Source of the DNA: a virus
IMG/VR virus record: IMGVR_UViG_3300006921_003877
Coordinates: 1-60,090 of that record
DNA length: 60,090 bases
Strand: one strand, 5' to 3'
Part shown: positions 1 to 8,871 of the stretch, in pieces
Layout: each line of letters starts with the position of its first letter
How positions within the stretch are numbered: position 1 is the stretch's first letter
Made by a program: the position numbers and the translations under genes
Notes under the pieces: generated by a model
What the model was told of the DNA's origin: nothing
The model's input: only the letters and a program-made list of their open reading frames with translations
Database searches by the model: none

Positions 1-64
1 AGGGAAGAGATGTAAGGGTGTTTTACACCTTGAGAAGGCCAAGGTAACCTATAATCTAAGTATA

Positions 65-292
65 ATGAAAGAGGACCTTCCATGGGACGACTGGAAACCT
101 TTTAGATCAATTAAGATAGATGGAGAAGAACTAGAATTCTCAACAGGATTTACAGACTTACATAAAGTAAGTTATGAAGAAATATTAAAAGGGAATGGGT
201 TCACCCTTGAGGATGTTGAGCCTACAATAAAATTAATAGACGGTCTAAGACAGAAAGAAGTTAAATTAGACGGTCAAACTTTTTACATTTAG
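65..292 (+). CDS. hypothetical protein, possibly the 3' part of a longer gene
   Basis: A 75-residue acidic protein from the ATG at 65, with no recognised domain. The same frame is open upstream to base 2, so the true start may lie before the window and this would then be only the C-terminal part. It ends 4 bp before the acetyltransferase gene and probably belongs to the same transcript as the sugar-nucleotide genes. A second frame of bases 3-47 also encodes a plausible short C-terminus ending at 47, which would make 65 the true start; the sequence cannot decide. Function unknown. Confidence 0.55.
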   Translation: MKEDLPWDDWKPFRSIKIDGEELEFSTGFTDLHKVSYEEILKGNGFTLEDVEPTIKLIDGLRQKEVKLDGQTFYI

Positions 293-296
293 AAAT

Positions 297-704
297 ATGG
301 AAACTTATATACATAAAAGCTGTAACATTTATGATAGTGCTGAAATAGGAGAAGGAACTAGAATTGGTGCCTTTGTTGAGGTAGGACATAAAGTTAAAAT
401 AGGAAAAAATTGTAGGATTGGTTGTGGTTCTTTTATCCCAGAAAATATAATCATAGAGGATAATGTTTTTGTTGGTCCACATACTGTTTTTACAAACGAT
501 AAAAATCCCCCATCTCACGGAGCATGGAGAGATGAGTCACCTACAATTGTTAAAGAAGGTGCTGCCATCGGAGCGAACTCGACAATACTACCAAACCTTA
601 TTTTAGGTAATAACTGTAAGATTGGTGCGGGTTCAGTAGTCACTAAAAATATACCAAATAAAGAAGTGTGGGTCGGTGTACCTGCCAAAAAATTATCTAA
701 ATAA
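297..704 (+). CDS. hexapeptide-repeat (left-handed beta-helix) acyltransferase, WbpD/WlbB-like
   Basis: 135 residues built almost entirely of hexapeptide repeats (GEGTRIG, VKIGKNCRIG, IIIEDNVFVG, AAIGANSTIL, CKIGAGSVV), the signature of trimeric left-handed beta-helix acetyltransferases. The pattern VGPHTVFTNDKNPPS followed by the closing VWVGVPAKKL fits the WbpD/WlbB branch, which N-acetylates the 3-amino group of UDP-2-acetamido-3-amino-uronic acid. The length is short for that family, which suggests a minimal enzyme. It sits 1 bp before a UDP-sugar dehydrogenase and next to a WecB-like epimerase, so a role in making an acetamido-uronic acid for surface glycan is inferred. The exact substrate cannot be read from the sequence. 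Confidence 0.85.
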   Translation: METYIHKSCNIYDSAEIGEGTRIGAFVEVGHKVKIGKNCRIGCGSFIPENIIIEDNVFVGPHTVFTNDKNPPSHGAWRDESPTIVKEGAAIGANSTILPNLILGNNCKIGAGSVVTKNIPNKEVWVGVPAKKLSK

Positions 705-705
705 A

Positions 706-1515
706 ATGAATAAAAAAGAAATAATCAGCGTAATAGGACGAGGATTCGTTGGAAATGCAGTTGCTAAATGGTTTACAACTAAACAATACACAGTAAAAAG
801 TTATGATAAGTTTAAGAAATATGACTCTTTTGAAGATGTGTTGGAGTCTGATTTTATGTTCTTATGCCTCCCAACATTATATTCTCCAGAACTACGTGGA
901 TATGATTATAGTTCCCTACATGAAGTTTTAAGAAAACTAGACGAAGCGGAATATAAAGGTCTAATAATCATTAAGAGCACAACCCAACCTAAAACAGTAC
1001 TTAATCTCCATCATTTATATCATTTAGATATAGTTCATAATCCAGAATTTTTAACCGCACGTACAAGTGAACAGGATTTTGCTAACCAAAAACATATTGT
1101 CCTAGGTTATACCGAAAATGAAGAACAATTAACTAAACTGGAGAAACTTTACCAAGAAAATTTCCCAGAGGCTAAAATATCATTATGTAACTCTACCGAA
1201 TCTGAGTTAATGAAAATATTTGCAAACTCTTTTTACGCAGTAAAAATACAATTTTTTAATGAAATGTATGATTTATGTGGTAAGTTAGACTCTAGTTACG
1301 GCACTGTTAAAGAATTAATATTAAATAATGGTTGGATCAATGAAATGCACACCACGATACCAGGACCTGATGGAAGTCTTAGTTATGGTGGTGCTTGTTT
1401 CCCAAAGGATACACAAGCCTTATATAATACTATGTTGGAGCACGGGAGTATTTGTGAAGTACTAGGGGCAACAATAAGTGAAAGAAATAAAATGAGAAAA
1501 AATGAAGATTCTTAG
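706..1515 (+). CDS. UDP-sugar 6-dehydrogenase (UDP-Glc/UDP-ManNAc dehydrogenase family), short form
   Basis: NAD-dependent oxidation of a UDP-hexose to the uronic acid is expected. Visible are the N-terminal nucleotide-binding GRGFVG (residues 11-16), the conserved NPEFL segment in mid-protein, and the catalytic-cysteine motif GGACFPKD with Cys at residue 231. At 269 residues it lacks the C-terminal UDP-binding domain of the usual 400-plus-residue enzymes, so it is either a minimal phage form or needs a partner. I chose ATG 706, one base after the previous stop, over an in-frame GTG at 676 that overlaps the acetyltransferase. It overlaps the next gene by 14 bp, which indicates translational coupling. 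Confidence 0.85.
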   Translation: MNKKEIISVIGRGFVGNAVAKWFTTKQYTVKSYDKFKKYDSFEDVLESDFMFLCLPTLYSPELRGYDYSSLHEVLRKLDEAEYKGLIIIKSTTQPKTVLNLHHLYHLDIVHNPEFLTARTSEQDFANQKHIVLGYTENEEQLTKLEKLYQENFPEAKISLCNSTESELMKIFANSFYAVKIQFFNEMYDLCGKLDSSYGTVKELILNNGWINEMHTTIPGPDGSLSYGGACFPKDTQALYNTMLEHGSICEVLGATISERNKMRKNEDS

Positions 1516-2524
1516 TATAATAGGGACGAGACCTCAATACGTAAAAGTAAAACCCATTTTTGACTACTGTAAAGAAAATAATATTAATCATATTATTGTT
1601 GACACAAACCAACACTACAGCGAAAATGTTTCTGATTACTTTATAAAAGAGTTTTCTTTAGTTATTGACCATGATTTAAGAACCTCTAATACTGATGAGG
1701 TTGGTTTTATTGCTCAGACCATGGAAAAATTTAGTGAAATATTAAAGGAAGAAAAACCTGACTTTGTTTTAATATATGGAGACACCAATAGTACTTTAGC
1801 TTCTTCCCTGGTTTGTTACAAACAAAAAGTTCCTTTTGCCCATATAGAGGCTGGACTAAGATGTAACGACATTAGAGTTCCTGAAGAGTTAAATAGAATT
1901 GTTGCTGACCTAACCTCACACATTCAATTCACCCCTAAAGAAACAGGACACATACAAGATTATTTTAATAACGAAATAGTGTCTGGTGATTTAGAATACG
2001 AATTACTTAATAGATATTACGATAAAGATATCGATTTTATGGGCCCTGCGATTATGACAATTCATCGAAAAGAAAATCAAAATCTTGAAAGTTTTTCTAA
2101 AATTCTTTCTTTTTGTGAACTGTATGGTGAACCCATAGACTTTTTCGTACATCATAGTACCGAATTTTTTATTAAGGATAACAATATTACTCTCCCAAAA
2201 AATATAACAGTGAAACCACCCGCAAAATATAATGAAATGATAGAAGCAATATCAAGTTGTGGTTTCATTATTAGTGATTCGGGGGGGTTAATGAAAACAT
2301 GTCCATTTTTTAGAAAAAAATGTATAGTCATGAGAGATAATGTTGAGTGGACAGAAGTAGAATCCGCGGATTATGGAGTAAGATATAAGAACATAATAAA
2401 CCCTCTAGAGTGGGTAATTCACACCAAGAGTGAAAGGAAAAAAGATTTCTATATGAAAAATGGAAGACCTTCGAAAATAATAATAGATAGTATAAAAAAA
2501 ATATTAGATGACACCAAGAAATAA
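1502..2524 (+). CDS. wecB: UDP-N-acetylglucosamine 2-epimerase (non-hydrolysing, WecB/WbpI family)
   Basis: Family motifs appear in order: GTRPQYVK (8-15), GDTNSTLA (93-100), HIEAGLR (114-120), PEELNR (127-132), HRKEN (188-192) and SDSGG (258-262). The family interconverts UDP-GlcNAc and UDP-ManNAc, or their uronic-acid derivatives (WbpI). At 340 residues it is slightly shorter than cellular homologues; after SDSGG the usual acidic run is replaced by LMKTCPF. Start ATG 1502 lies inside the dehydrogenase gene and its end overlaps phoH by 17 bp, so the genes form one compact operon. Together with the two preceding enzymes it suggests a ManNAc-type uronic acid donor. Confidence 0.88.
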   Translation: MKILSIIGTRPQYVKVKPIFDYCKENNINHIIVDTNQHYSENVSDYFIKEFSLVIDHDLRTSNTDEVGFIAQTMEKFSEILKEEKPDFVLIYGDTNSTLASSLVCYKQKVPFAHIEAGLRCNDIRVPEELNRIVADLTSHIQFTPKETGHIQDYFNNEIVSGDLEYELLNRYYDKDIDFMGPAIMTIHRKENQNLESFSKILSFCELYGEPIDFFVHHSTEFFIKDNNITLPKNITVKPPAKYNEMIEAISSCGFIISDSGGLMKTCPFFRKKCIVMRDNVEWTEVESADYGVRYKNIINPLEWVIHTKSERKKDFYMKNGRPSKIIIDSIKKILDDTKK

Positions 2525-3173
2525 TACGGACAAGACACCACCAAAAGGAAATGTTAGGTTTTCACTTTCATTGTCGGCAGAACAAAAGAAAGCCAAAACT
2601 GAAATACTAAAACACCCTTTTAATTTTGTCGTTGGTAAACCCGGTAGTGGTAAAACATTACTAGCGGTACAAATCGCTTTGGATCAATTTTTCAAAAGAC
2701 AATGTAATAAGATTATAATAACAAGACCTACAGTCTCAACGGAAGACAATGGTTTTTTACCGGGTTCTGAAAGAGAAAAAATGGAACCTTGGTTGGTACC
2801 AATTAGGAGTAATATGCGTAAGGTTTATAATAAACCACCTGTATTAGAAAAAATGGAGAGAGAAGAATCGATAGAATTGGTTTCATTGGCTCACTTTAGA
2901 GGTAGGACTTTTGAAGATAGTGTATGTATTATTGATGAGTTCCAAAATTTAACTAAGTCTCAGTTGGCGATGGTGCTTAGTAGACTTGGTAAAAACTCAA
3001 CTATGATATTTACCGGAGATAATCAACAAATTGACTTGAAAGATAAGAACTATTCTGCCATCCATGAAGTGGCTAAAATATCTGGATCTAAATTTGTTTA
3101 TAAATCTCTTTTAACCGATAACCATAGACACGAAGCAATTGACTCAGTATTTGAGTTATTAAATGGAATGTAA
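2508..3173 (+). CDS. phoH: PhoH-like P-loop ATPase
   Basis: Walker A GKPGSGKT (43-50), the family segment IIITRPTV (69-76), Walker B IIDEFQN (141-147) and sensor TGDNQQ are those of the PhoH family, which is widespread in marine phages. At 221 residues it is the single-domain form without an RNA-binding extension. The role in phage is not settled; it is often listed as phosphate-stress related, and related proteins are proposed RNA helicases or nuclease partners. It overlaps the epimerase gene by 17 bp. Confidence 0.92.
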   Translation: MTPRNNTDKTPPKGNVRFSLSLSAEQKKAKTEILKHPFNFVVGKPGSGKTLLAVQIALDQFFKRQCNKIIITRPTVSTEDNGFLPGSEREKMEPWLVPIRSNMRKVYNKPPVLEKMEREESIELVSLAHFRGRTFEDSVCIIDEFQNLTKSQLAMVLSRLGKNSTMIFTGDNQQIDLKDKNYSAIHEVAKISGSKFVYKSLLTDNHRHEAIDSVFELLNGM

Positions 3174-3214
3174 ATAACTTTACTTTAACAATAAACAATA
3201 TATTATTCATTAAT

Positions 3215-3820
3215 ATGACAATAGGAATAAACATAGATGGCGTCTTAAGGAACTACCTGGAGAAATTTATTAGTACTCACAAGAAGTATTATAAATCTGA
3301 GGTGAAAATAGAGGATATTATTGACTACGACATAGAAAAGTATTTTAGTTTTGAGGGTGACGAAAATATGGAACCTAGTAGTTTTCTAAAATTCTCATAT
3401 GAAGATTGTTCTTTAGAGATATACGGTTCGGCTGATGAAATAGAGGAGTATGTGGTAACAAAACTAAATAATTTTATTTCTAACAATCAAGAAAAGATTA
3501 AAGTTAAATTACTTACTAGAGAATGTGGAAGAGCGATCCCCTCAACACTATTTTTCCTCTCAAAAACAGGATCAATGTGTAAAAACATAAAATTTGTGAG
3601 TAGTTATGAAGACATGTGGGAAGAATGTGACATTCTAGTTACTACTTTCCCAAAATCACTAGAAACAAAACCAAAAGATAAAATATCAGTAAAAGTAGAA
3701 AGACACTACAACAAAAAAATAAATTCGGATTATGCAGTTAAAACATTAACCGAATTTTTAGAAGAGGAATACATAAATAAAATAATAAATACCGAAACGG
3801 TAGAACATAAAGAATTATAA
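3215..3820 (+). CDS. HAD-like (5'-nucleotidase-type) protein lacking the nucleophile Asp
   Basis: The N-terminus GINIDGVLRNYLEKF matches motif I of HAD-superfamily phosphatases of the 5'(3')-deoxyribonucleotidase type, where hhhhDxDG is expected. Here the first Asp is Asn (N6) and only D8 remains. A later LLTREC segment and the IKFVSSYEDMWEECDILVT segment fit motif II and the later core strands. The 201 residues suit a small HAD fold. Without the nucleophile it is probably not a normal phosphatase. It stands 41 bp after phoH and 2 bp before a glycosyltransferase gene. Confidence 0.6.
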   Translation: MTIGINIDGVLRNYLEKFISTHKKYYKSEVKIEDIIDYDIEKYFSFEGDENMEPSSFLKFSYEDCSLEIYGSADEIEEYVVTKLNNFISNNQEKIKVKLLTRECGRAIPSTLFFLSKTGSMCKNIKFVSSYEDMWEECDILVTTFPKSLETKPKDKISVKVERHYNKKINSDYAVKTLTEFLEEEYINKIINTETVEHKEL

Positions 3821-3822
3821 AA

Positions 3823-4962
3823 ATGTTAGAAAAACAAGCAGACAACATACACGAAATTAAAGAAGAAGTATTAGGGAAAATTAAAAAAGCAATTTCCCAG
3901 TTGGAAGCAAAAGAAAATAAAATCTATTTCTTTTGTATGGACTCCAAAGGTAGAGCAATGGCTTCTATCGCAACAATATACGAACACGCAAAAACTCTAA
4001 AAGAGTTAGGTTATAATGTTACAATTTTAACTGAAAAAAATGATTACACAAAACCAGGTTCTTGGTTAGGTGCTGAGTATGATGAACTACCTCATGAGTC
4101 TAGTGAAAGTGAATCAACTATAATAACTCCACAGGATTTTATTATATTACCTGAAGTATATGGTGGTATTCTTGAACAATTAAAAACAGCCAATTGTGAA
4201 AAAGTTATATTTGTACAAGCTTATGACTATATTTTTGAATTAATGAAACCAGGTGAAACATGGGGACAATGGGGTGTAAGAAAGTGTATAACTACTACTA
4301 AATCTCAAGAAGACTATGTTAAAAACTTATTCCCTAATGTTGATACTTCAGTAATAAATTTAGGTATTCCTGACTACTTTACTCCTACAAATGAACCAAA
4401 GAAACCATTTATTTGTATTCATAGTAGAGACGCTAGAGACACTGCTAACTTTATTAAAAGTTTTTACATTAAACATCCATTCCTAAAATGGATTACCTTT
4501 AGAGATATGAGGGGATTAACAAGACAAGAATTTGCAGATTCATTAAAAGAATCAGCTTTATCTGTTTGGATTGATAAAACTGCGGGGTGTGGAACTTTTC
4601 CATTAGAATCAATGAAATGTGGAACTCCTGTTATTGGTGTATTACCTACTTTACCAGCAGAATGGATAAACGAAAAAAATGGAATTTGGGCTCAAAACCA
4701 AATTACTTTAGTTGATACCGTGGCTGGAGTAATGAAGAGTTGGTTAGAGGACACTATTCCTAGTGATATCTATACTGAAATGGAAAAGACAGTTAAGGAA
4801 TATACTTCAACTAAAGAGTCTCAAGGAGTTGCTGACTTCTATGAAAAATTCTTCCAAGAAAGAATAAATGAATTAACATTAGCAATGACACAAGAAGAAC
4901 AAAGAGTGCCGACTAAACAACCAGAACCTTCTGGATATAACGACCCAATAAGAAAAATCTAA
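3823..4962 (+). CDS. glycosyltransferase, probably GT-B fold
   Basis: 379 residues. After a short helical N-terminus, KIYFFCMDSKGRAMASIA followed by LKELGYNVTILTE is a Rossmann-type start seen in group 1 glycosyltransferases. The C-terminal half has the donor-site pattern TFPLESMKCGTPVIGVLPTLPAEWI, the acidic-residue-plus-GTPVIG signature of GT-B enzymes. It is followed 11 bp later by a GT-A enzyme. The pair may glycosylate virion proteins, DNA, or a host surface polymer using sugars made by the genes upstream. Acceptor unknown. Confidence 0.75.
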   Translation: MLEKQADNIHEIKEEVLGKIKKAISQLEAKENKIYFFCMDSKGRAMASIATIYEHAKTLKELGYNVTILTEKNDYTKPGSWLGAEYDELPHESSESESTIITPQDFIILPEVYGGILEQLKTANCEKVIFVQAYDYIFELMKPGETWGQWGVRKCITTTKSQEDYVKNLFPNVDTSVINLGIPDYFTPTNEPKKPFICIHSRDARDTANFIKSFYIKHPFLKWITFRDMRGLTRQEFADSLKESALSVWIDKTAGCGTFPLESMKCGTPVIGVLPTLPAEWINEKNGIWAQNQITLVDTVAGVMKSWLEDTIPSDIYTEMEKTVKEYTSTKESQGVADFYEKFFQERINELTLAMTQEEQRVPTKQPEPSGYNDPIRKI

Positions 4963-4973
4963 AAATAAAAAAA

Positions 4974-5759
4974 ATGAAAGATATTACAGTAATTATACCT
5001 ATACATACTAACGAAAATAAAGAATTAAAAATGTTAGAAACCGCTTTAGGGAGCGTCAATGACCAAAAGACACAACCAGAAATGATTTATGTTGTTTGCC
5101 CTAAAAAATTAGAAAAAGAAATTAAAAAATTAGATTTTGGTAAATTAAATAATAAAATAATTGTAAACGAAGGAGATACTGATTTCGCCTCTCAAATTAA
5201 TCTAGGTGTTGAAAAAACCTCTACAGAGTTCTTTTGTGTTTTAGAAGTAGATGATGAACTATCAAGTATTTGGATTAAAAATGTAAAGGAGTACATGAAT
5301 CATTATGAAGAAGTTGATGTTTTTCTCCCGTTAATTACAAATGTGGACGATAAGAATAAATTTATTGGTTGGTCTAATGAACCTGTTTGGGCTCTTAACT
5401 TTTCTGAAGAAATTGGTCATTTAGATTTAGATGCTCTACTTAACTACCCTAATTTTAACACTGACGGGATGGTTATGAGAACCGAAATGTTCAATGATAT
5501 TGGAGGGTTTAAGAAAAATATTAAACTAACTTTTATTTATGAATTCTTATTAAGATCTGTTTTTATGGATGCTCGAATTATGACAATTCCAAAAATAGGA
5601 TATAAACATGTTAACATGAGAGAAGGTTCTCTTTTCTATAATTATAAAAATCACCCTGACTTTTTAGTTAATGGAGAAGATGCTCCCTTTTGGATGGAAA
5701 CCGCAAAAAAAGAATACTTTTTTACTGAAGATAGAGAGATAGAAGTAAAAAAGTTATAA
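4974..5759 (+). CDS. glycosyltransferase family 2-like (GT-A)
   Basis: ITVIIPIHTNENKEL at the N-terminus and ALGSVNDQK are typical of family 2 glycosyltransferases. FASQINLGVEKTSTEFFCVLEVDDEL supplies the acidic metal-binding segment (VDDE, in the place of the usual DxD). The 261 residues match the catalytic domain alone, with no membrane segment. It ends 1 bp before the late sigma factor gene, so it shares that transcript. Substrate unknown. Confidence 0.8.
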   Translation: MKDITVIIPIHTNENKELKMLETALGSVNDQKTQPEMIYVVCPKKLEKEIKKLDFGKLNNKIIVNEGDTDFASQINLGVEKTSTEFFCVLEVDDELSSIWIKNVKEYMNHYEEVDVFLPLITNVDDKNKFIGWSNEPVWALNFSEEIGHLDLDALLNYPNFNTDGMVMRTEMFNDIGGFKKNIKLTFIYEFLLRSVFMDARIMTIPKIGYKHVNMREGSLFYNYKNHPDFLVNGEDAPFWMETAKKEYFFTEDREIEVKKL

Positions 5760-5760
5760 A

Positions 5761-6483
5761 ATGCCACGTATAAAAGGAAAAAAACCCTATTTTGGTGTTG
5801 AGCAAGAGGAAGCTGTAATTAAATTCTTAAGTGCCTCTACTTGGGATGAGAAAAATAAAATTTACAACGCTCACCTCCGTAAACCCCTTAACACTATGGT
5901 TGAGAGTATCATTAGAAAATATAAATTATATCGAGATGATATGACCTTTATTAATATGCATTATGACACATTGTCTTTCTTAATTACAAAATGCGATAAG
6001 TTCAAACCAGAGAAGGGTAAAAAGGCCTACTCCTATTTTGGTACTATATGTAAAAATTATCTCCTGGGGCAACTAATTAAGGATAATAAGAAACGTACCA
6101 CGCAACTTTCTTACGAGGACTATGCAACCGATCTAGAAGATAGGGATGATTTAATAGTCCACCAAGGAGATGAGTACACACAAAAAGAAAAAATGTTAGC
6201 ACTTTTAATGAGTGAAATTATCGGACAAATAAATGAAGAATTAAAAAATGAAAAATTAACAGAAAACGAACGGTCAGTGGGGGAGTCTTTAGTATATATG
6301 TTTGAAAATTGGGCAATTATATTTAGTGATGCGAGTGGTAATAATAAGTTTAATAAAAATCTTGTGTTACATAATATTCGAGAAATGACTTCCTTAACAA
6401 CTAAGGAGATAAGAAATGGTATGAGACGTTATAAGAAGATATATAAAACCATTAAAGATAATTTTACCTCCGAGTATTTATAG
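5761..6483 (+). CDS. 55: late-transcription sigma factor, T4 gp55-like
   Basis: 240 residues resembling T4-type late sigma factors. The region DDMTFINMHYDTLSFLITKCDKFKPEKGKKAYSYFGTICKNYLLGQLIKDNKKR reads as sigma region 2 (helical, aromatic, then basic) as in gp55; the C-terminal NIREMTSLTTKEIRNGMRRYKKIYKTI may serve region-4-like contacts. In T4, gp55 binds host RNA polymerase and directs it to TATAAATA late promoters together with gp33 and the sliding clamp. The window contains about twenty TATTTATW boxes at operon heads, the expected targets. It opens the structural-gene block. Confidence 0.82.
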   Translation: MPRIKGKKPYFGVEQEEAVIKFLSASTWDEKNKIYNAHLRKPLNTMVESIIRKYKLYRDDMTFINMHYDTLSFLITKCDKFKPEKGKKAYSYFGTICKNYLLGQLIKDNKKRTTQLSYEDYATDLEDRDDLIVHQGDEYTQKEKMLALLMSEIIGQINEELKNEKLTENERSVGESLVYMFENWAIIFSDASGNNKFNKNLVLHNIREMTSLTTKEIRNGMRRYKKIYKTIKDNFTSEYL

Positions 6484-6497
6484 TAAAGAATAATATT

Positions 6498-6872
6498 ATG
6501 CCAAGACCTAAAAGAAAACAAGTTAACTTAGATAAACAAAGTATTGAACAAATACTACAAGAAAGTTATAATGAGACTTGTGAAAACCGTTCGAAGGCTG
6601 TGCAAGTCCTTAATAAACAACTTAGAGATGTAAATGATAACAATGACATCCAACAGGTTGGTAAGGTAAATAATGAATTACTACGAATAATTGATTCCTC
6701 AATATCAAAAAAGTTGGAGATTGTGAAACTCCAAATTTCTCTTGTTAAAACTGATAATTCTTCTGAATCCACATCATCTGTTCACTTAACAGACGAAGAT
6801 AAAGAATTAATCCAAAATATGATTAAAGAATCCGAAGAGGGAGAAGATAAGGGTATCTCATATGACATCTAA
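6498..6872 (+). CDS. hypothetical small charged protein next to the late sigma gene
   Basis: 124 residues, helical and charged, basic at the N-terminus (MPRPKRKQ) and acidic at the C-terminus (LTDEDKELIQNMIKESEEGEDKG). No domain is recognised. Position directly after the gp55-like gene and before the structural genes allows two guesses: a gp33-like late co-activator, whose family is small with an acidic or hydrophobic C-terminus, or a small terminase subunit, which has not been identified elsewhere in the window. Neither is supported by a clear motif. Confidence 0.7.
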   Translation: MPRPKRKQVNLDKQSIEQILQESYNETCENRSKAVQVLNKQLRDVNDNNDIQQVGKVNNELLRIIDSSISKKLEIVKLQISLVKTDNSSESTSSVHLTDEDKELIQNMIKESEEGEDKGISYDI

Positions 6873-6883
6873 AACAATAGACT

Positions 6884-8386
6884 ATGGGATTAGATTCTTC
6901 AAAAAGTGAACTACGAAAAATTATTAATGTATTAAAGGTAATCAATCAAACTGATGCCCTGGATCTAAATGCAGAATTAGGTATCAATATTAGAGACCCA
7001 AGAGATAGACAAAAAGACCTAATCCCATTTTTAATGGATTTACTTTCATTAATTTTAGGAGGGCAAAGACTAGAACAAATATTAACTAATCTTATTGGTT
7101 CCCAACTAGAAGAAATAGATAGAAAAGTAAGAGACCAACTTCGTTCTATGTTAAAGGCCAAATGTGGTGAAGCCGTATTAAATTCTGGTTTTCCTGCTTG
7201 GTTAAATGGGGGTGGATTGGAGATTTCTTTAGTTAATATAGATATTTTTGACTTATTAAAGGCGGTACAAGGTAATGGTGGTATTGGTAGTGAATATGCT
7301 GACAATATGTTGGGGAAGGTTGATGATTTTAATCGTAAGATTATGGAGGCTGTTGATGATCTTAATACATCCAAATCACTTACCCTTCCAAATGGTCAAT
7401 CTATAATGGAAGTAACCTACACAGGAGGTGGGTTCATAGTCCAAATTGGTATGGACTACACCAATAAAAGTGTAGAGAATTTTATTGATGATTACTTTGA
7501 TAATCTTAAATTGTTTGACGCAGCGTCAATTACAACAGAAATAGTAAATTCCATAACTGGAATATTCGACAAAAAGGCTAACCTAACATATCAACAAATT
7601 TTAGAATTTGAAGAAATGAATGGAATACTTAACCGAATGGCAGCCGCTGATTGTGGTGAAATAGTAAACGAACAAATTAGATTTTTTAAGTTTAGTAGAA
7701 GTGAATTAGATTTATTTGATTTTAATGCACAAAATAAATCACAAGGAGTTAATATTGTGGATTTACAATGTGGGACTTTTGAGGTTAAAGTTGATGAGTC
7801 TGAAGCAATAAAATTAGCAACCAACATTAATCAAACATTTGCCCAAGTATTCGTAACTGAAAGACAGAGAAGAGAAGGGGTCACTAATATGATTAATGGT
7901 TTAACTGATATGGTACAGGGAGGGGGTCGTCGTCTGGTTGGTGTTAGGTATGAGGCAGACCCAACCACAGAAACAATAAGAGGAGATTTAATTAAGAAAA
8001 TTTTAGATAGTCTTAAAAATACTTTTATGAAACAAACCCTAACCCCTCAAACTCTAATTATGTTGTTATTAATAGGTTATGCTCTAGTTGATGATAGTGA
8101 ATTAGAAGACCAAGGAGCTGGACAACCGAAAAAGATTGAGCTTGGACCTAAAAGAATAGAAATGTTCAAGGAATTACAAGGATCAATGAGAGAGTTGGTA
8201 AAAATTCTATATGAGTTAGTTGTAGAAGTCCTATTCAAAGACTTGGCAAAAAACATAAAAAACTATATAGCTAGAATCGCTCTAGGTATACTTAAAGAAA
8301 AACTCCAAATATGGACTAATTCAATAAAGGCAACAATAACTGCGGGTAGAGCTAAACTAGCAGGTAAACTAAAAAGAATATTTTAA
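6884..8386 (+). CDS. putative baseplate/tail structural protein
   Basis: 500 residues with no motif I can name. The first 110 residues are amphipathic helices, the middle alternates strands and helices, and the C-terminal 100 residues form long helices (LRELVKILYELVVEVLFKDL) rich in Lys. It overlaps the next gene by one base (TAATG), and the block ends in a gp5-like spike gene, so a baseplate role is inferred from context alone. Confidence 0.7.
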   Translation: MGLDSSKSELRKIINVLKVINQTDALDLNAELGINIRDPRDRQKDLIPFLMDLLSLILGGQRLEQILTNLIGSQLEEIDRKVRDQLRSMLKAKCGEAVLNSGFPAWLNGGGLEISLVNIDIFDLLKAVQGNGGIGSEYADNMLGKVDDFNRKIMEAVDDLNTSKSLTLPNGQSIMEVTYTGGGFIVQIGMDYTNKSVENFIDDYFDNLKLFDAASITTEIVNSITGIFDKKANLTYQQILEFEEMNGILNRMAAADCGEIVNEQIRFFKFSRSELDLFDFNAQNKSQGVNIVDLQCGTFEVKVDESEAIKLATNINQTFAQVFVTERQRREGVTNMINGLTDMVQGGGRRLVGVRYEADPTTETIRGDLIKKILDSLKNTFMKQTLTPQTLIMLLLIGYALVDDSELEDQGAGQPKKIELGPKRIEMFKELQGSMRELVKILYELVVEVLFKDLAKNIKNYIARIALGILKEKLQIWTNSIKATITAGRAKLAGKLKRIF

Positions 8387-8871
8387 TGGGTTGTGGAATG
8401 ACATACTTACCTTCCGATCTCGGGTTAACACCAACTGAGATACAAAGAGATCCTCGTACTGATGAGGAAGAAGGAGTAAATTTTGGTGTTGCGTTAAGTG
8501 TTATAGAGGCACTAATAAAGTTTGCGTCAATGGACACAATCCCAACACCTCCGGTACCACCTCCCACTGCTTTGTTAGGAGAACAAAGACCTGGTATGAG
8601 TGCTAGAAGATGTGCAGCTAATATTATTGCACGACAAAGTGAGGCGGGAGCACCTTTAGGGGTTAGGTCTAACGGAGAAATTTCAGTTCAAGAAAGAATG
8701 GAAACTATACGTGTACAAGAAATAACAAGAGAAATAACAGAAAAAATGAGAACCAACATAGCAATCCCTCCGGGTATGGCTCTTATGGCCACAGGTGCTA
8801 ATTCTGGTGGTCCTTTAGTTGCCTACGGTGCGACAAGTACACCTGGATTTGGATGGGGTGTGACAGTATAA
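8386..8871 (+). CDS. putative structural protein in the baseplate block
   Basis: 161 residues. A Pro-rich stretch (TIPTPPVPPPTALLG) sits mid-protein and the C-terminus is small-residue rich (ATGANSGGPLVAYGATSTPGFGWG), typical of phage structural proteins. No recognised domain. One-base overlaps on both sides (stop and start sharing TAATG) tie it to the 500-residue protein before and the small coiled-coil protein after, so the three probably assemble together. Confidence 0.65.
   Translation: MGCGMTYLPSDLGLTPTEIQRDPRTDEEEGVNFGVALSVIEALIKFASMDTIPTPPVPPPTALLGEQRPGMSARRCAANIIARQSEAGAPLGVRSNGEISVQERMETIRVQEITREITEKMRTNIAIPPGMALMATGANSGGPLVAYGATSTPGFGWGVTV

Noticed and set aside
3-47. C-terminal fragment of an upstream gene ending at 47
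   Set aside because: Only about 14 codons are visible and a competing frame is also open; too little to call a gene.
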